NCBI GenBank assembly: GCA_947500965.1
Contig: CANMWW010000203.1
Location: forward strand, 1 to 5,238
DNA: 5,238 nt
From: Alphaproteobacteria bacterium
GTDB lineage: Bacteria > Pseudomonadota > Alphaproteobacteria > CACIAM-22H2
Direction: 5' to 3'
Of the stretch, positions 1-5,238 are shown one piece after another; within the stretch, counting starts at the first letter, position 1; every line of letters begins with the position of its first letter. The translations under genes were made by a program, and so were the position numbers. The notes under the pieces are model-generated. The model was given only the letters and a program-made list of their open reading frames with translations. It did not search any database and had not been told where the DNA came from.

Positions 1-657
1 CGCCAGCGGGCCGATCGTGTCGAGCGCGAAGCTCATCGGCATGGCGCCGCGCGCGTCGACCAGCCCGTGCGTCGGCTTGAGGCCGGCGACGCCGCACCAC
101 GCGGCGGGGATGCGGATCGATGCGCCGGTGTCCGATCCGATCGAGGCAGGGACGATGCGCGCCGCGACGGCCGCGGCCGGGCCGCTCGAGGAGCCGCCGG
201 TCACGCGGTCGGGCGACCACGGATTGCGGCAATCCCCGACATGGTCGTTATGGCCTGTCAGGCCGAGCGCGTACTCGGTCATGTTGAGCTGGCCGACGAC
301 GCTCGCGCCGCTGCGCGCGAGCGCCTCCACCAGCGCGGCGTCGCGCAGGCCCGCGCGCGACCGGCCTGGGCCGGCGCCGCAGCCCGGCGCGCGGCCGTCG
401 CGGTCGAACATGTCCTTGATCGCGACCGGCACGCCATGCAGCGGCGGCAGGGGCGCGCCCGACGCGCGCAGCCTGTCGGCCTCGGCGGCGCGCCGCATGG
501 CGCCCTCCTCGTCGATCGCGACGAAGGCGTTGATCGACGGCTGCCATGCCCGCGCCCGGGCGAGCGCGCGGGCGACGGCGTCGCGCGCGCTGGTCTCGCC
601 GCGCGCGATCGCGCCGGCGAGGGCGGCGAGGTCGTGGTCTGCCGCGTCGGCGCTCAT
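1..657 (-). CDS. Amidase-signature family hydrolase, N-terminal 219 residues (runs off left edge)
   Basis: Amidase-signature (AS) enzyme, which hydrolyses an amide or related C-N bond; the substrate is unknown. The frame stays open from the ATG at 657 to base 1, giving 219 residues, roughly half of a usual 450-500-residue AS protein. The catalytic triad is visible: Lys81 in VAIKD, cis-Ser156 in the GGSSSG motif (154-159), and nucleophile Ser180 in GSDTGASIRIPA (174-185). The 24-residue spacing between the serines is that of the family. Further conserved blocks are LNMTEYALG (124-132), RNPW (144-147) and CGVAGLKPTHG (188-198). One oddity is Ala179 just before the nucleophile, where most relatives have Gly. 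The start overlaps the stop of the small upstream gene by ATGA, and an AGGG lies 7 bases before the ATG, so translation is probably coupled. GatA-like amidotransferase subunits share this fold and cannot be fully excluded, because the C-terminal part is missing. Confidence 0.93.
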   Translation of the reverse strand, partial: MSADAADHDLAALAGAIARGETSARDAVARALARARAWQPSINAFVAIDEEGAMRRAAEADRLRASGAPLPPLHGVPVAIKDMFDRDGRAPGCGAGPGRSRAGLRDAALVEALARSGASVVGQLNMTEYALGLTGHNDHVGDCRNPWSPDRVTGGSSSGPAAAVAARIVPASIGSDTGASIRIPAAWCGVAGLKPTHGLVDARGAMPMSFALDTIGPLA

Positions 658-827
658 CGAGTTGCCCTGGCGGCGGCGAGCGCGGCCAGGGCCTCGGCGA
701 AGCCCTCCGGCAGCTCGTGCATCTCCCCGCCATCGGACAACTGCTCGGCCGCCGCGAGGAGCTCCGCGAGGTCCGTGGCGAGGCGCGGCTCCCATTCCGC
801 CGGCAGGGGGGCGGGCTTGCCGCTCAT
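654..827 (-). CDS. 57-residue protein between DUF35 and amidase genes; possible AtzG/GatC-like amidase partner
   Basis: Short ORF starting at the ATG at 827, which overlaps the TGA of the DUF35 gene (ATGA), and ending at a TGA that overlaps the ATG of the amidase gene in the same way. A GAAGG sequence lies about 10 bases upstream. The fit of both junctions is the main argument that the gene is real. The product is acidic, predicted helical and Ala/Leu-rich, with no signal peptide, membrane segment or cysteine. Residues 8-30 begin LPAEWEPRLATDLAEL, which resembles by eye the LPxEWRPxVxxNL-type stretch of DUF4089/AtzG proteins; these are small partners of the amidase AtzE and are related to GatC. 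The product lacks the preceding N-terminal helix of AtzG and the APVF-like end, so the homology is tentative. Inferred role: a small subunit that stabilises or assists the amidase encoded just downstream. Alternatively it is an unrelated small protein. Confidence 0.6.
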   Translation of the reverse strand: MSGKPAPLPAEWEPRLATDLAELLAAAEQLSDGGEMHELPEGFAEALAALAAARATR

Positions 828-1255
828 GGCGAGCCGCCTTCGCCGCGCGGGCGGAAGACCGGAAGCCTCATGCCCTCGCCGATGTCCTCGAAGGCGACCT
901 CGACCGGAAGGCCGATGGCGACGTGGTCGGGATCCATGCCGACCACCTCGGACAGCATGTGCGGTCCCTCCTCGAGCGCGATCATCGCGATCGCGTAGGG
1001 GACGCGCGCGGCGAAGGCAGGGCTGGGCGCACGCCGCACGACCGAGAAGGAATGCACCTCGCCGCGGCCCGAGACGCGCACCCATTCATGCGCGTCGTCG
1101 TGGCAGGCGGGGCATAGGGCGCGCGGGTAGAAGCGATGCGTGCCGCAGGCCGAGCAACGCTGCACGCGCAGCTCGCCGCGCGCGGCGGCTTCCCAGTAGG
1201 GCGCGGTCTCCGCGTCGGGGAAGGGGCGCGGGCGCGCCGGCACGTCAGGCTGCAT
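824..1255 (-). CDS. DUF35-type zinc-ribbon / OB-fold protein, partner of the thiolase-fold enzyme
   Basis: 143-residue protein of the Zn-ribbon plus OB-fold (DUF35) family, normal in length. The N-terminal helix carries the PYWEAAARGELRVQRC pattern (19-34). A rubredoxin-like zinc ribbon follows with four cysteines, Cys34, Cys37, Cys48 and Cys51, in CxxC-x10-CxxC spacing. After it comes the OB-fold, with GRGEVHSFSVVRR near 63-75, PYAIAMIALEEGPHMLSEVV near 90-109 and a VEVAFEDIGEG strand near 118-128. Family members bind thiolase-fold proteins, and some bind acyl-CoA; in the steroid aldolases the DUF35 domain is required for a stable Ltp2 complex. The gene begins 11 bp inside the end of the thiolase-like gene, with GGGA seven bases before the ATG, and its TGA overlaps the next start. 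This supports a stoichiometric partner of the thiolase-like protein. The acyl group carried is not evident. Confidence 0.93.
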   Translation of the reverse strand: MQPDVPARPRPFPDAETAPYWEAAARGELRVQRCSACGTHRFYPRALCPACHDDAHEWVRVSGRGEVHSFSVVRRAPSPAFAARVPYAIAMIALEEGPHMLSEVVGMDPDHVAIGLPVEVAFEDIGEGMRLPVFRPRGEGGSP

Positions 1256-2429
1256 CGGCGCGTCCCATCGTCATCGTCGCGTGCATCCCGATGATGCCAC
1301 CATTTCCGTGGACCAGGGCGATGCGCGCATCGGGCACCTGCCGCGCGCCGGCCTCGCCGCGCAGCTGGCGCACCGCCTCGGTCACGTGGAAGAAGCCGCC
1401 GGGCAGGCCGGGATGCCCGCCGGAGAGGAGCCCGCCATGGGTGTTCACCGGCAATTCGCCGCCAAGGCGGATGCGCCCGCCCTCGACGAAGCGGCCGCCC
1501 TCGCCCTTGGGGCAGAAGCCCAGGTCCTCGAGCTCGACCAGCACCGTGATGGTGAAGCAGTCGTAGAGCATCGCGACGTCGATGTCCGACGGGCGCAGGC
1601 CCGAGGCGCGGAAGGCCTGCGCACCCGAGCGCACGGCCCCGGTCTCCACCAGGTTGCGCGCCTCGCCGACATGGGTGTGGCTCAGCCCCTGGCCGAAGCC
1701 CAGCAGCTGCACCACCGGCCGCGGAAGGTCGCGCGCGCGGTCGGACATCGTGACCACGGCCGCGCAGGCGCCGTCGGAGACCAGCGAGCAGTCGAGCACG
1801 CCGAAGGGCGACGAGACGGGCGGGGCCGCGAGCACGTCCTCGACCGTGATCGGCTCGCGCTTGTGGGCGCCGGGATTGAGCGCGGCATGGGCGCGCATGG
1901 CGACGGCCACCTCGGCCATCTGCGCGCGCGTGGTGCCGAACTCGTGCATGTGGCGCTGCGCGACCAGCGCGTAGAGCGAGGGGATCAGGGGCCCGTAGGG
2001 GACCTCGAACTGCGGATGCGCGGCGCCCGCCTCCGCCATCTGGCGGATCGCGTCGTCGCGCGAGCGATGCGAGAGCATGTTCTGCCCGGAGACGCAGAGC
2101 ACGTGGCGGCAAGACCCGGCCTGGAGCGCCTGCGCTGCCTCCTGCACCATCGCCACGCCCGAGGCGCCGGCGAGGTCGAGCGTGGCGAGATGCGAGGGCA
2201 CGATGCCCAGGTAGTGCGCGATCGCGGCCGCGGGCATCATCGACGGCTGCGTGCGCATCGGCAGGGCGACGACGCCGTCGATGTCCTCGAAGCGCAGGCC
2301 CGCGTCCGCGATGGCCGCGCGCGCGGCCTCCGCCTGCAGCTGGAGCGCGGTACGACCCGCGATCCGCCCGAGCCTCGTCTCCCCGATGCCGGCGATCGCC
2401 GGCCGCAACGTCGCCAAGTCTTTCCCCAC
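1245..2429 (-). CDS. Thiolase-superfamily protein (SCP2/Ltp2-like) lacking the nucleophilic cysteine
   Basis: 394-residue thiolase-fold protein, full length for the SCP2-thiolase/lipid-transfer-protein-like group. Recognisable blocks are IAGIGETRLG (12-21), the loop DLAGASGVAMV (85-95) where classical thiolases carry the nucleophilic Cys, SDGACAAVV (218-226), LYDCFTITVLVELEDLGFC (288-306), NTHGGLLSGGHPG (329-341) and HGNGGIIG (374-381). The Cys-containing CxSG motif reads GASG (88-91), and the distal CxGGG motif reads HGNGG, so both usual catalytic cysteines are absent; His331 and His339 remain. Classical thiolytic cleavage is therefore unlikely. Ltp2-type proteins with this loss act as retro-aldolases on CoA thioesters together with a DUF35 protein, and a DUF35 gene follows directly. 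The start is the GTG at 2429: the frame is closed by TAA at 2450-2448 and holds no in-frame ATG before residue 58. The purine-rich GAGGGG is only about two bases away, so the TTG at codon 5 (2417) is a possible alternative. First gene of the leftward operon. Confidence 0.92.
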   Translation of the reverse strand: MGKDLATLRPAIAGIGETRLGRIAGRTALQLQAEAARAAIADAGLRFEDIDGVVALPMRTQPSMMPAAAIAHYLGIVPSHLATLDLAGASGVAMVQEAAQALQAGSCRHVLCVSGQNMLSHRSRDDAIRQMAEAGAAHPQFEVPYGPLIPSLYALVAQRHMHEFGTTRAQMAEVAVAMRAHAALNPGAHKREPITVEDVLAAPPVSSPFGVLDCSLVSDGACAAVVTMSDRARDLPRPVVQLLGFGQGLSHTHVGEARNLVETGAVRSGAQAFRASGLRPSDIDVAMLYDCFTITVLVELEDLGFCPKGEGGRFVEGGRIRLGGELPVNTHGGLLSGGHPGLPGGFFHVTEAVRQLRGEAGARQVPDARIALVHGNGGIIGMHATMTMGRADAA

Positions 2430-2497
2430 TTCCCCTCGCGCGGCATGTTAGCGCGGCCCGTGCGCGGTCGGGCAACCGAAACATGGGAGCAGCAGCC
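2430..2497. promoter_or_regulatory. Divergent intergenic region between thiolase-like gene and pirin gene
   Basis: This 68-bp gap is the only divergent spacer in the window, so both the leftward thiolase operon and the rightward pirin gene probably start their transcripts in or near it. On the minus strand a weak sigma-70-like pair can be picked out: TTGCCC (2475-2470) and TAACAT (2450-2445) with a long 19-bp spacer. It would leave a leader of about ten bases or fewer before the GTG. No convincing pair is visible on the plus strand for pirin, and no operator palindrome stands out. The regulatory role rests on gene arrangement; the specific boxes are speculative. Confidence 0.35.
2485..2489 (+). 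promoter_or_regulatory. Ribosome binding site that decides the pirin start
   Basis: GGGAG lies eight bases before the ATG at 2498, which is good Shine-Dalgarno spacing. An earlier in-frame ATG at 2483 overlaps this motif and has only a weak GGG further upstream. The 2498 start is therefore preferred. It also puts the metal ligands of the product at residue numbers almost identical to those of human pirin. Confidence 0.6.
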
Positions 2498-3328
2498 ATG
2501 CGCGAGGCGATCCTGGTGGTGCCCGGCGTCGCGATGTCGGAGGGGGCCGGCGTGCGCATCGCGCGGCTGCTGGGCACGCAGCGCCTGCAGCTGCTCGATC
2601 CCTTCCTGATGCTCGACCATTTCGACAGCGCCGACGCGGACGACTATCTCGCCGGCTTCCCGGACCATCCGCATCGTGGCTTCGAGACCGTGACCTACAT
2701 GCTCGAGGGACGCATGCGCCATGGCGACAACCGGGGGCATTCCGGCGTCATCGGCACCGGCGGGGTGCAGTGGATGCGCGCGGGGCGCGGCATCGTGCAC
2801 TCGGAGATGCCCGAGCAGGAGGAGGGCCGGATGCGCGGCTTCCAGCTCTGGGTCAACCTGCCGGCGCGGTTGAAGATGACCGAGCCGGGCTACCAGGAAT
2901 TCCCCGCGGCAAGCCTCGGGCGCGAGGCGCGCGGCGAGGGCGTGGATCTCGTCGTCGTCGCCGGCGCGACCTCGCGCGGCACGGCGGGGCCCGTGGCCGC
3001 GCCGCACGTGGACGCCCGCTACCTCGACGTCGCGCTGGGGCCCGGTGCCCGCCTCGAGGAACCGCTTCCCGGCGACCACGCGGCGATGCTCGCCGTCTAC
3101 GAGGGATCGGTCGCGGTCGGCGGCGGCGGCGAGGTCGGCGCGCTGTCGCTCGCGGTGCTCGGCCCGGGAGAGCGCGTGGTCGCGCGCGCTGGCGCGGCGG
3201 GGGCGCGGTTCCTGCTGCTCTCCGGCCGGCCGATCGGCGAGCCCGTGGCCTGGGGCGGGCCCTTCGTGATGAACACGCGCGAGGAGGTGATGCAGGCCTT
3301 CGACGACTACCGCGCCGGCCGCTTCTGA
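2498..3328 (+). CDS. Pirin family protein (bicupin)
   Basis: 276-residue pirin, a bicupin iron protein of the cytoplasm; bacterial members include quercetin 2,3-dioxygenase-like enzymes and redox or metabolic regulators. The N-terminal cupin carries LLDPFLMLDHF (from residue 32), the signature DHPHRGFETVTYMLEG (56-71), then GVQWMRAGRGIVHSEMP (89-105) and QLWVNLPARLKM (116-127). The expected metal ligands are all present: His57, His59, His101 and Glu103, numbered from the ATG at 2498. The C-terminal cupin is more diverged and ends GGPFVMNTREEVMQAFDDYRAGRF, the usual pirin end (xGPFVMNTxxEIxQAxxDY). The start is chosen from the GGGAG at 2485-2489; the ATG at 2483 would add five residues. The gene stands alone, divergent from the thiolase operon and convergent with hyuB. 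Family assignment is firm, but whether it acts as a dioxygenase or a regulator cannot be told. Confidence 0.95.
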   Translation: MREAILVVPGVAMSEGAGVRIARLLGTQRLQLLDPFLMLDHFDSADADDYLAGFPDHPHRGFETVTYMLEGRMRHGDNRGHSGVIGTGGVQWMRAGRGIVHSEMPEQEEGRMRGFQLWVNLPARLKMTEPGYQEFPAASLGREARGEGVDLVVVAGATSRGTAGPVAAPHVDARYLDVALGPGARLEEPLPGDHAAMLAVYEGSVAVGGGGEVGALSLAVLGPGERVVARAGAAGARFLLLSGRPIGEPVAWGGPFVMNTREEVMQAFDDYRAGRF

Positions 3329-3335
3329 CCTGCGC

Positions 3336-4979
3336 TCAGACCTTGCCGTTCGCGGCGTCCTCGGCGCGCGCCGAGGCCGGTCGCGCCGCCGGGTCGCCAT
3401 GGCCGCCGCCGCCCGCGGTCTCCACGAGGACGCGGTCCCCGCGGTGCAGCGTCGTCACCAGCTTGGAATCGATCTCCTCCTCGCCGCCACCCGCGCGGCG
3501 GATGACCGAGACGGCCTTCGCGCCGGCCGCGCCGCCGCGCGCGCCGCTCGCCGGGAAGGCGTGGCGCTCGCCGCGATGGGTGAAGGAGACCTCGCCGTCG
3601 AGGATCTCGTATTCGCGGCGCAGGCCGAGCCCGCCGCGGAACGCGCCGTCGCCGCCGGAGCCGCGGCGCAGCTCGGTGCGGTGGATGCGGATCGGCGCCT
3701 CCATCTCCAGCGCCTCGACCGGCAGGTTCATGCAGTTGGTGGCGTCGGTCTCGATCACGTCGACACCGTCGCGCGCGGCGGACGCGCCGCTGCCGCCCGC
3801 GATCAGCTCGCCGACGACGAAGCGACGCCCGCGATGCGAGCCGCCGAAGGCGAGGGTAAGGAGCTCGCCCGCGGCGTCGGCCGGCACGCGGTCGGGCAGC
3901 GCGTCCCTGAAGGCGCCGAGGATGCAGCCGGTGATGCGCTTGATCGTCGCCGTGCGCGAGCCGACCGGCGCGGGCTCGCGCGGGTTCACGAGCGTGCCCT
4001 CCGGCAGGTGGAGGGACACAGGGCGGAAGCAGCCCGCGTTGGTCGGGATCGTCGGGTCGGTGAGGGCGCGGACCGCGAAGTAGGCCGCCGCCTGCGAGCC
4101 GGAGCGCACGCAGTTGAACGGGCCCTTGAGCTGCGGGCTCGTGCCCGTGAAGTCGCAGTGGAAGGCGCCGTCGCGCACGGTGACGGCGACCTCGATGCGG
4201 ATCGGCCGTCCATACTCGATGCCGTCGTTGTCGAGGTGGTCGACATGGCGGTAGGTGCCCTCGGGCATCGCCCGCAGGGCCTCGCGCGTCATGCGCTCCG
4301 AGCGGTCGAGCAGCGTCGCGAAGATCGCGCGCAGGGCGGGCGTGCCATGGATCGCGGCGAGCTCGGCGAGGCGACGCCCGCCCATCTGGCAGGCGGCGAT
4401 CTGCGCGTCGAGGTCGCCCATCACGGTGTCGGGGATGCGCACGTTGAGGCGCAGCATGCGCACCAGCGTCGTGTTCATCGCACCGGCGTCGCGCAGCTTC
4501 AGCGGCGGGATGCGCAGGCCTTCCTGGAAGATCTCGGTGGCATTGGTCGGCACGGAGCCCGGCGTCATGCCGCCGACGTCCTGGTGGTGCGTCATCGTCG
4601 CGGAGAGCGCGATCGGCTCGCCCGCGTGGAAGATCGGCATGACGAGCGCGATGTCGGGCAGGTGCGTCCCGCCGAGATAGGGCTCGTTCATGATGTAGAT
4701 GTCGCCCGGGCGCATCGACGCGGCGGGATACTCGCGCAGGATCGCCTCGACGCAGGGGATCAGCGTCGCGAGGTGGATCGGGATCGCGCAGGCCTGCGCC
4801 AGCGTCTCGCCGCCGATCGTGAACAGGCTCGCCGAGGCGTCGAGCCCTTCCTTGACGATGGGGGAGAAGGAGCTGCGCAGCAGCGTCTGCTCCATCTCCT
4901 CGGCGATCCCGTCGAGCTTGTGCCGGACGACCTCGACGGTGATCGGGTCGAGCGCGTCGGCTTCCGCGCGTGTCGTCAT
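3336..4979 (-). CDS. hyuB: Hydantoinase B / 5-oxoprolinase / acetophenone-carboxylase family subunit (HyuB)
   Basis: 547-residue HyuB-family protein, full length (members are about 500-600). With HyuA it forms enzymes that open hydantoin, N-methylhydantoin or 5-oxoproline rings with ATP, or that carboxylate ketones such as acetophenone. Family blocks in order: DPITVEVVRHKLDGIAEEM (11-29), SPIVKEGLDASASLF (39-53), the PGDIYIMNEPYLGGTHLPDI segment (91-110), THHQDVGGMTPGS (130-142), FHCDFTGTSPQLKGPFN (273-289), TNAGCFRP (313-320), NLPVEALE (418-425), GSGGDGAFRGGLGLRREY (440-457) and the closing GGGGHGDP (523-530). The start ATG overlaps the hyuA stop (ATGA), with AAGGGAG eight bases upstream. 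A 17-residue tail follows the usual GGGxGxP end and overlaps the palindrome at 3359-3376. It ends 7 bp from the convergent pirin stop. The substrate cannot be inferred, because HyuB sequences do not separate hydantoinases from carboxylases reliably by eye. Confidence 0.95.
   Translation of the reverse strand: MTTRAEADALDPITVEVVRHKLDGIAEEMEQTLLRSSFSPIVKEGLDASASLFTIGGETLAQACAIPIHLATLIPCVEAILREYPAASMRPGDIYIMNEPYLGGTHLPDIALVMPIFHAGEPIALSATMTHHQDVGGMTPGSVPTNATEIFQEGLRIPPLKLRDAGAMNTTLVRMLRLNVRIPDTVMGDLDAQIAACQMGGRRLAELAAIHGTPALRAIFATLLDRSERMTREALRAMPEGTYRHVDHLDNDGIEYGRPIRIEVAVTVRDGAFHCDFTGTSPQLKGPFNCVRSGSQAAAYFAVRALTDPTIPTNAGCFRPVSLHLPEGTLVNPREPAPVGSRTATIKRITGCILGAFRDALPDRVPADAAGELLTLAFGGSHRGRRFVVGELIAGGSGASAARDGVDVIETDATNCMNLPVEALEMEAPIRIHRTELRRGSGGDGAFRGGLGLRREYEILDGEVSFTHRGERHAFPASGARGGAAGAKAVSVIRRAGGGEEEIDSKLVTTLHRGDRVLVETAGGGGHGDPAARPASARAEDAANGKV
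3359..3376. repeat. 18-bp perfect palindrome at the convergent pirin/hyuB junction
   Basis: CCTCGGCGCGCGCCGAGG is its own reverse complement; as RNA it can fold into a 7-bp stem with a GCGC loop. It lies 30 bases after the pirin stop codon and within the last codons of hyuB. No T-run follows on either strand, so it is not a canonical intrinsic terminator. It could stabilise or help define the 3' end of the pirin transcript. In such GC-rich coding DNA a chance palindrome of this length is also possible. Confidence 0.45.
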
Positions 4980-5238
4980 GCCCTGCTCCCTTCGTCCTCG
5001 AGGAGCAGGCAGCCCGAGGCGTCGACGCGCCCCCGCCAGCCCGGCTCCACGAGCGTGGTCGTGTCCTCCTGCTCGACGATCGCCGGGCCCTGGAAGGAAA
5101 AGCCCGGCGCCATGCGCGCGCGGTCGAGCACCGTGGCGCCCAGCTTCTCGCGGTGCCCGGCCACGCGGATCGGGCGCGTGCCCTTCACGGGATCGCCGGC
5201 CTCGGCCGTGAACGACCCGTCCTCGGCGCTTGCCTCGC
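4976..5238 (-). CDS. hyuA: Hydantoinase A / oxoprolinase / acetophenone-carboxylase family subunit (HyuA), C-terminal end only
   Basis: The last 86 residues of a HyuA-family protein enter from the right edge; the remainder of a usual 650-700-residue subunit lies outside. The frame is open to base 5238. The visible part holds the characteristic C-terminal pattern: a basic strand TRPIRV, then TVLDRARMAPGFSFQGPAIVEQEDTTTLVEPGW and a closing VDASGCLLLEDE. In this family the GPAIVEQxDTTTxVxPGW block closes the HyuA_C domain. The ATP-binding hydantoinase A core is not in the window, so activity cannot be judged. The TGA overlaps the hyuB ATG by four bases, indicating translational coupling of the two subunits. 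A GTG within this stretch (5188) is internal and not a start, because the conserved frame continues upstream of it. Confidence 0.93.
   Translation of the reverse strand, partial: EASAEDGSFTAEAGDPVKGTRPIRVAGHREKLGATVLDRARMAPGFSFQGPAIVEQEDTTTLVEPGWRGRVDASGCLLLEDEGSRA

Noticed and set aside
654..1085. Longer 143-codon version of the small ORF starting at 1085
   Set aside because: The upstream part is an Arg-rich frame overlapping the DUF35 gene; the ATG at 827 with its ATGA overlap is the natural start.
17..1117. Long plus-strand open frames (17-1117, 67-1566) opposite the amidase and DUF35 genes
   Set aside because: They are Arg/Ala/Pro-rich with no family pattern. They run antisense to genes with clear catalytic motifs, as expected of GC-rich codon shadows.
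2430..2497. Possible short inverted repeats (CGCG, GCGC arms) in the divergent gap as an operator
   Set aside because: The arms are only 4 bp and built of CG steps that occur everywhere in this DNA, so there is no support above background.
982..2577. 531-codon minus-strand frame overlapping the thiolase-like gene
   Set aside because: Low-complexity Arg/Ala/Gly composition, no domain, and out of frame with the recognised thiolase-fold protein across its length.
1281..2609. 442-codon plus-strand frame opposite the thiolase-like gene
   Set aside because: His/Arg/Ala-rich shadow antisense to the conserved gene; no plausible start signal or family motif.
2237..3400. 387-codon minus-strand frame opposite pirin
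   Set aside because: Antisense to a well-supported pirin with all metal ligands; its composition is that of a GC-driven spurious ORF.
2770..4083. 437-codon plus-strand frame spanning the end of pirin and running antisense to hyuB
   Set aside because: It crosses two recognised genes in the wrong frame or strand and is made of Arg/Gly/Ala/Pro runs without any motif.
4255..5211. Plus-strand frames 4255-4680 and 4699-5211 opposite hyuB/hyuA
   Set aside because: Ser/Arg-rich antisense shadows of the conserved HyuB N-terminus and HyuA C-terminus.

Overview
The window is a very GC-rich (clearly above 70% by eye), gene-dense stretch of bacterial DNA. Six genes are visible in full or in part, plus one small ORF. 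The composition, the GC-ending codons, the tightly overlapping genes and the mix of HyuA/HyuB, thiolase-fold/DUF35 and amidase genes fit a metabolically versatile proteobacterium, perhaps an alphaproteobacterium such as a Rhodospirillales member. That placement is inference: there is no rRNA or other taxonomic marker.

Layout. Bases 1-2429 hold a leftward (minus-strand) operon, in transcription order: a thiolase-fold protein (2429-1245), a DUF35 zinc-ribbon/OB-fold protein (1255-824), a 57-residue protein (827-654), and an amidase-signature enzyme (657 to beyond the left edge). Each stop codon overlaps the next start, by 11, 4 and 4 bases. A 68-bp divergent gap (2430-2497) separates this operon from a rightward pirin gene (2498-3328). 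Pirin converges with a second leftward operon, with only 7 bp between the stop codons. That operon is the C-terminal end of hyuA (from beyond the right edge to 4976) followed by a complete hyuB (4979-3336), again with a 4-base stop/start overlap.

How the genes may work together. HyuA and HyuB are the two subunits of the hydantoinase/oxoprolinase/acetophenone-carboxylase family, which acts on cyclic amides (ATP-dependent ring opening) or carboxylates ketones. The thiolase-fold protein has lost the usual nucleophilic cysteine and lies beside a DUF35 partner. This resembles the Ltp2-DUF35 retro-aldolase pair of steroid side-chain degradation more than a classical thiolase. The downstream amidase keeps a complete Lys-Ser-Ser triad and is preceded by a small gene whose size, position and short LPxEW-type motif recall AtzG/GatC-like amidase partners. 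The region therefore looks like accessory catabolism of a carbonyl- or amide-containing compound; the substrate cannot be read from the sequence. No tRNA, rRNA, CRISPR array, insertion sequence or phage gene was seen.
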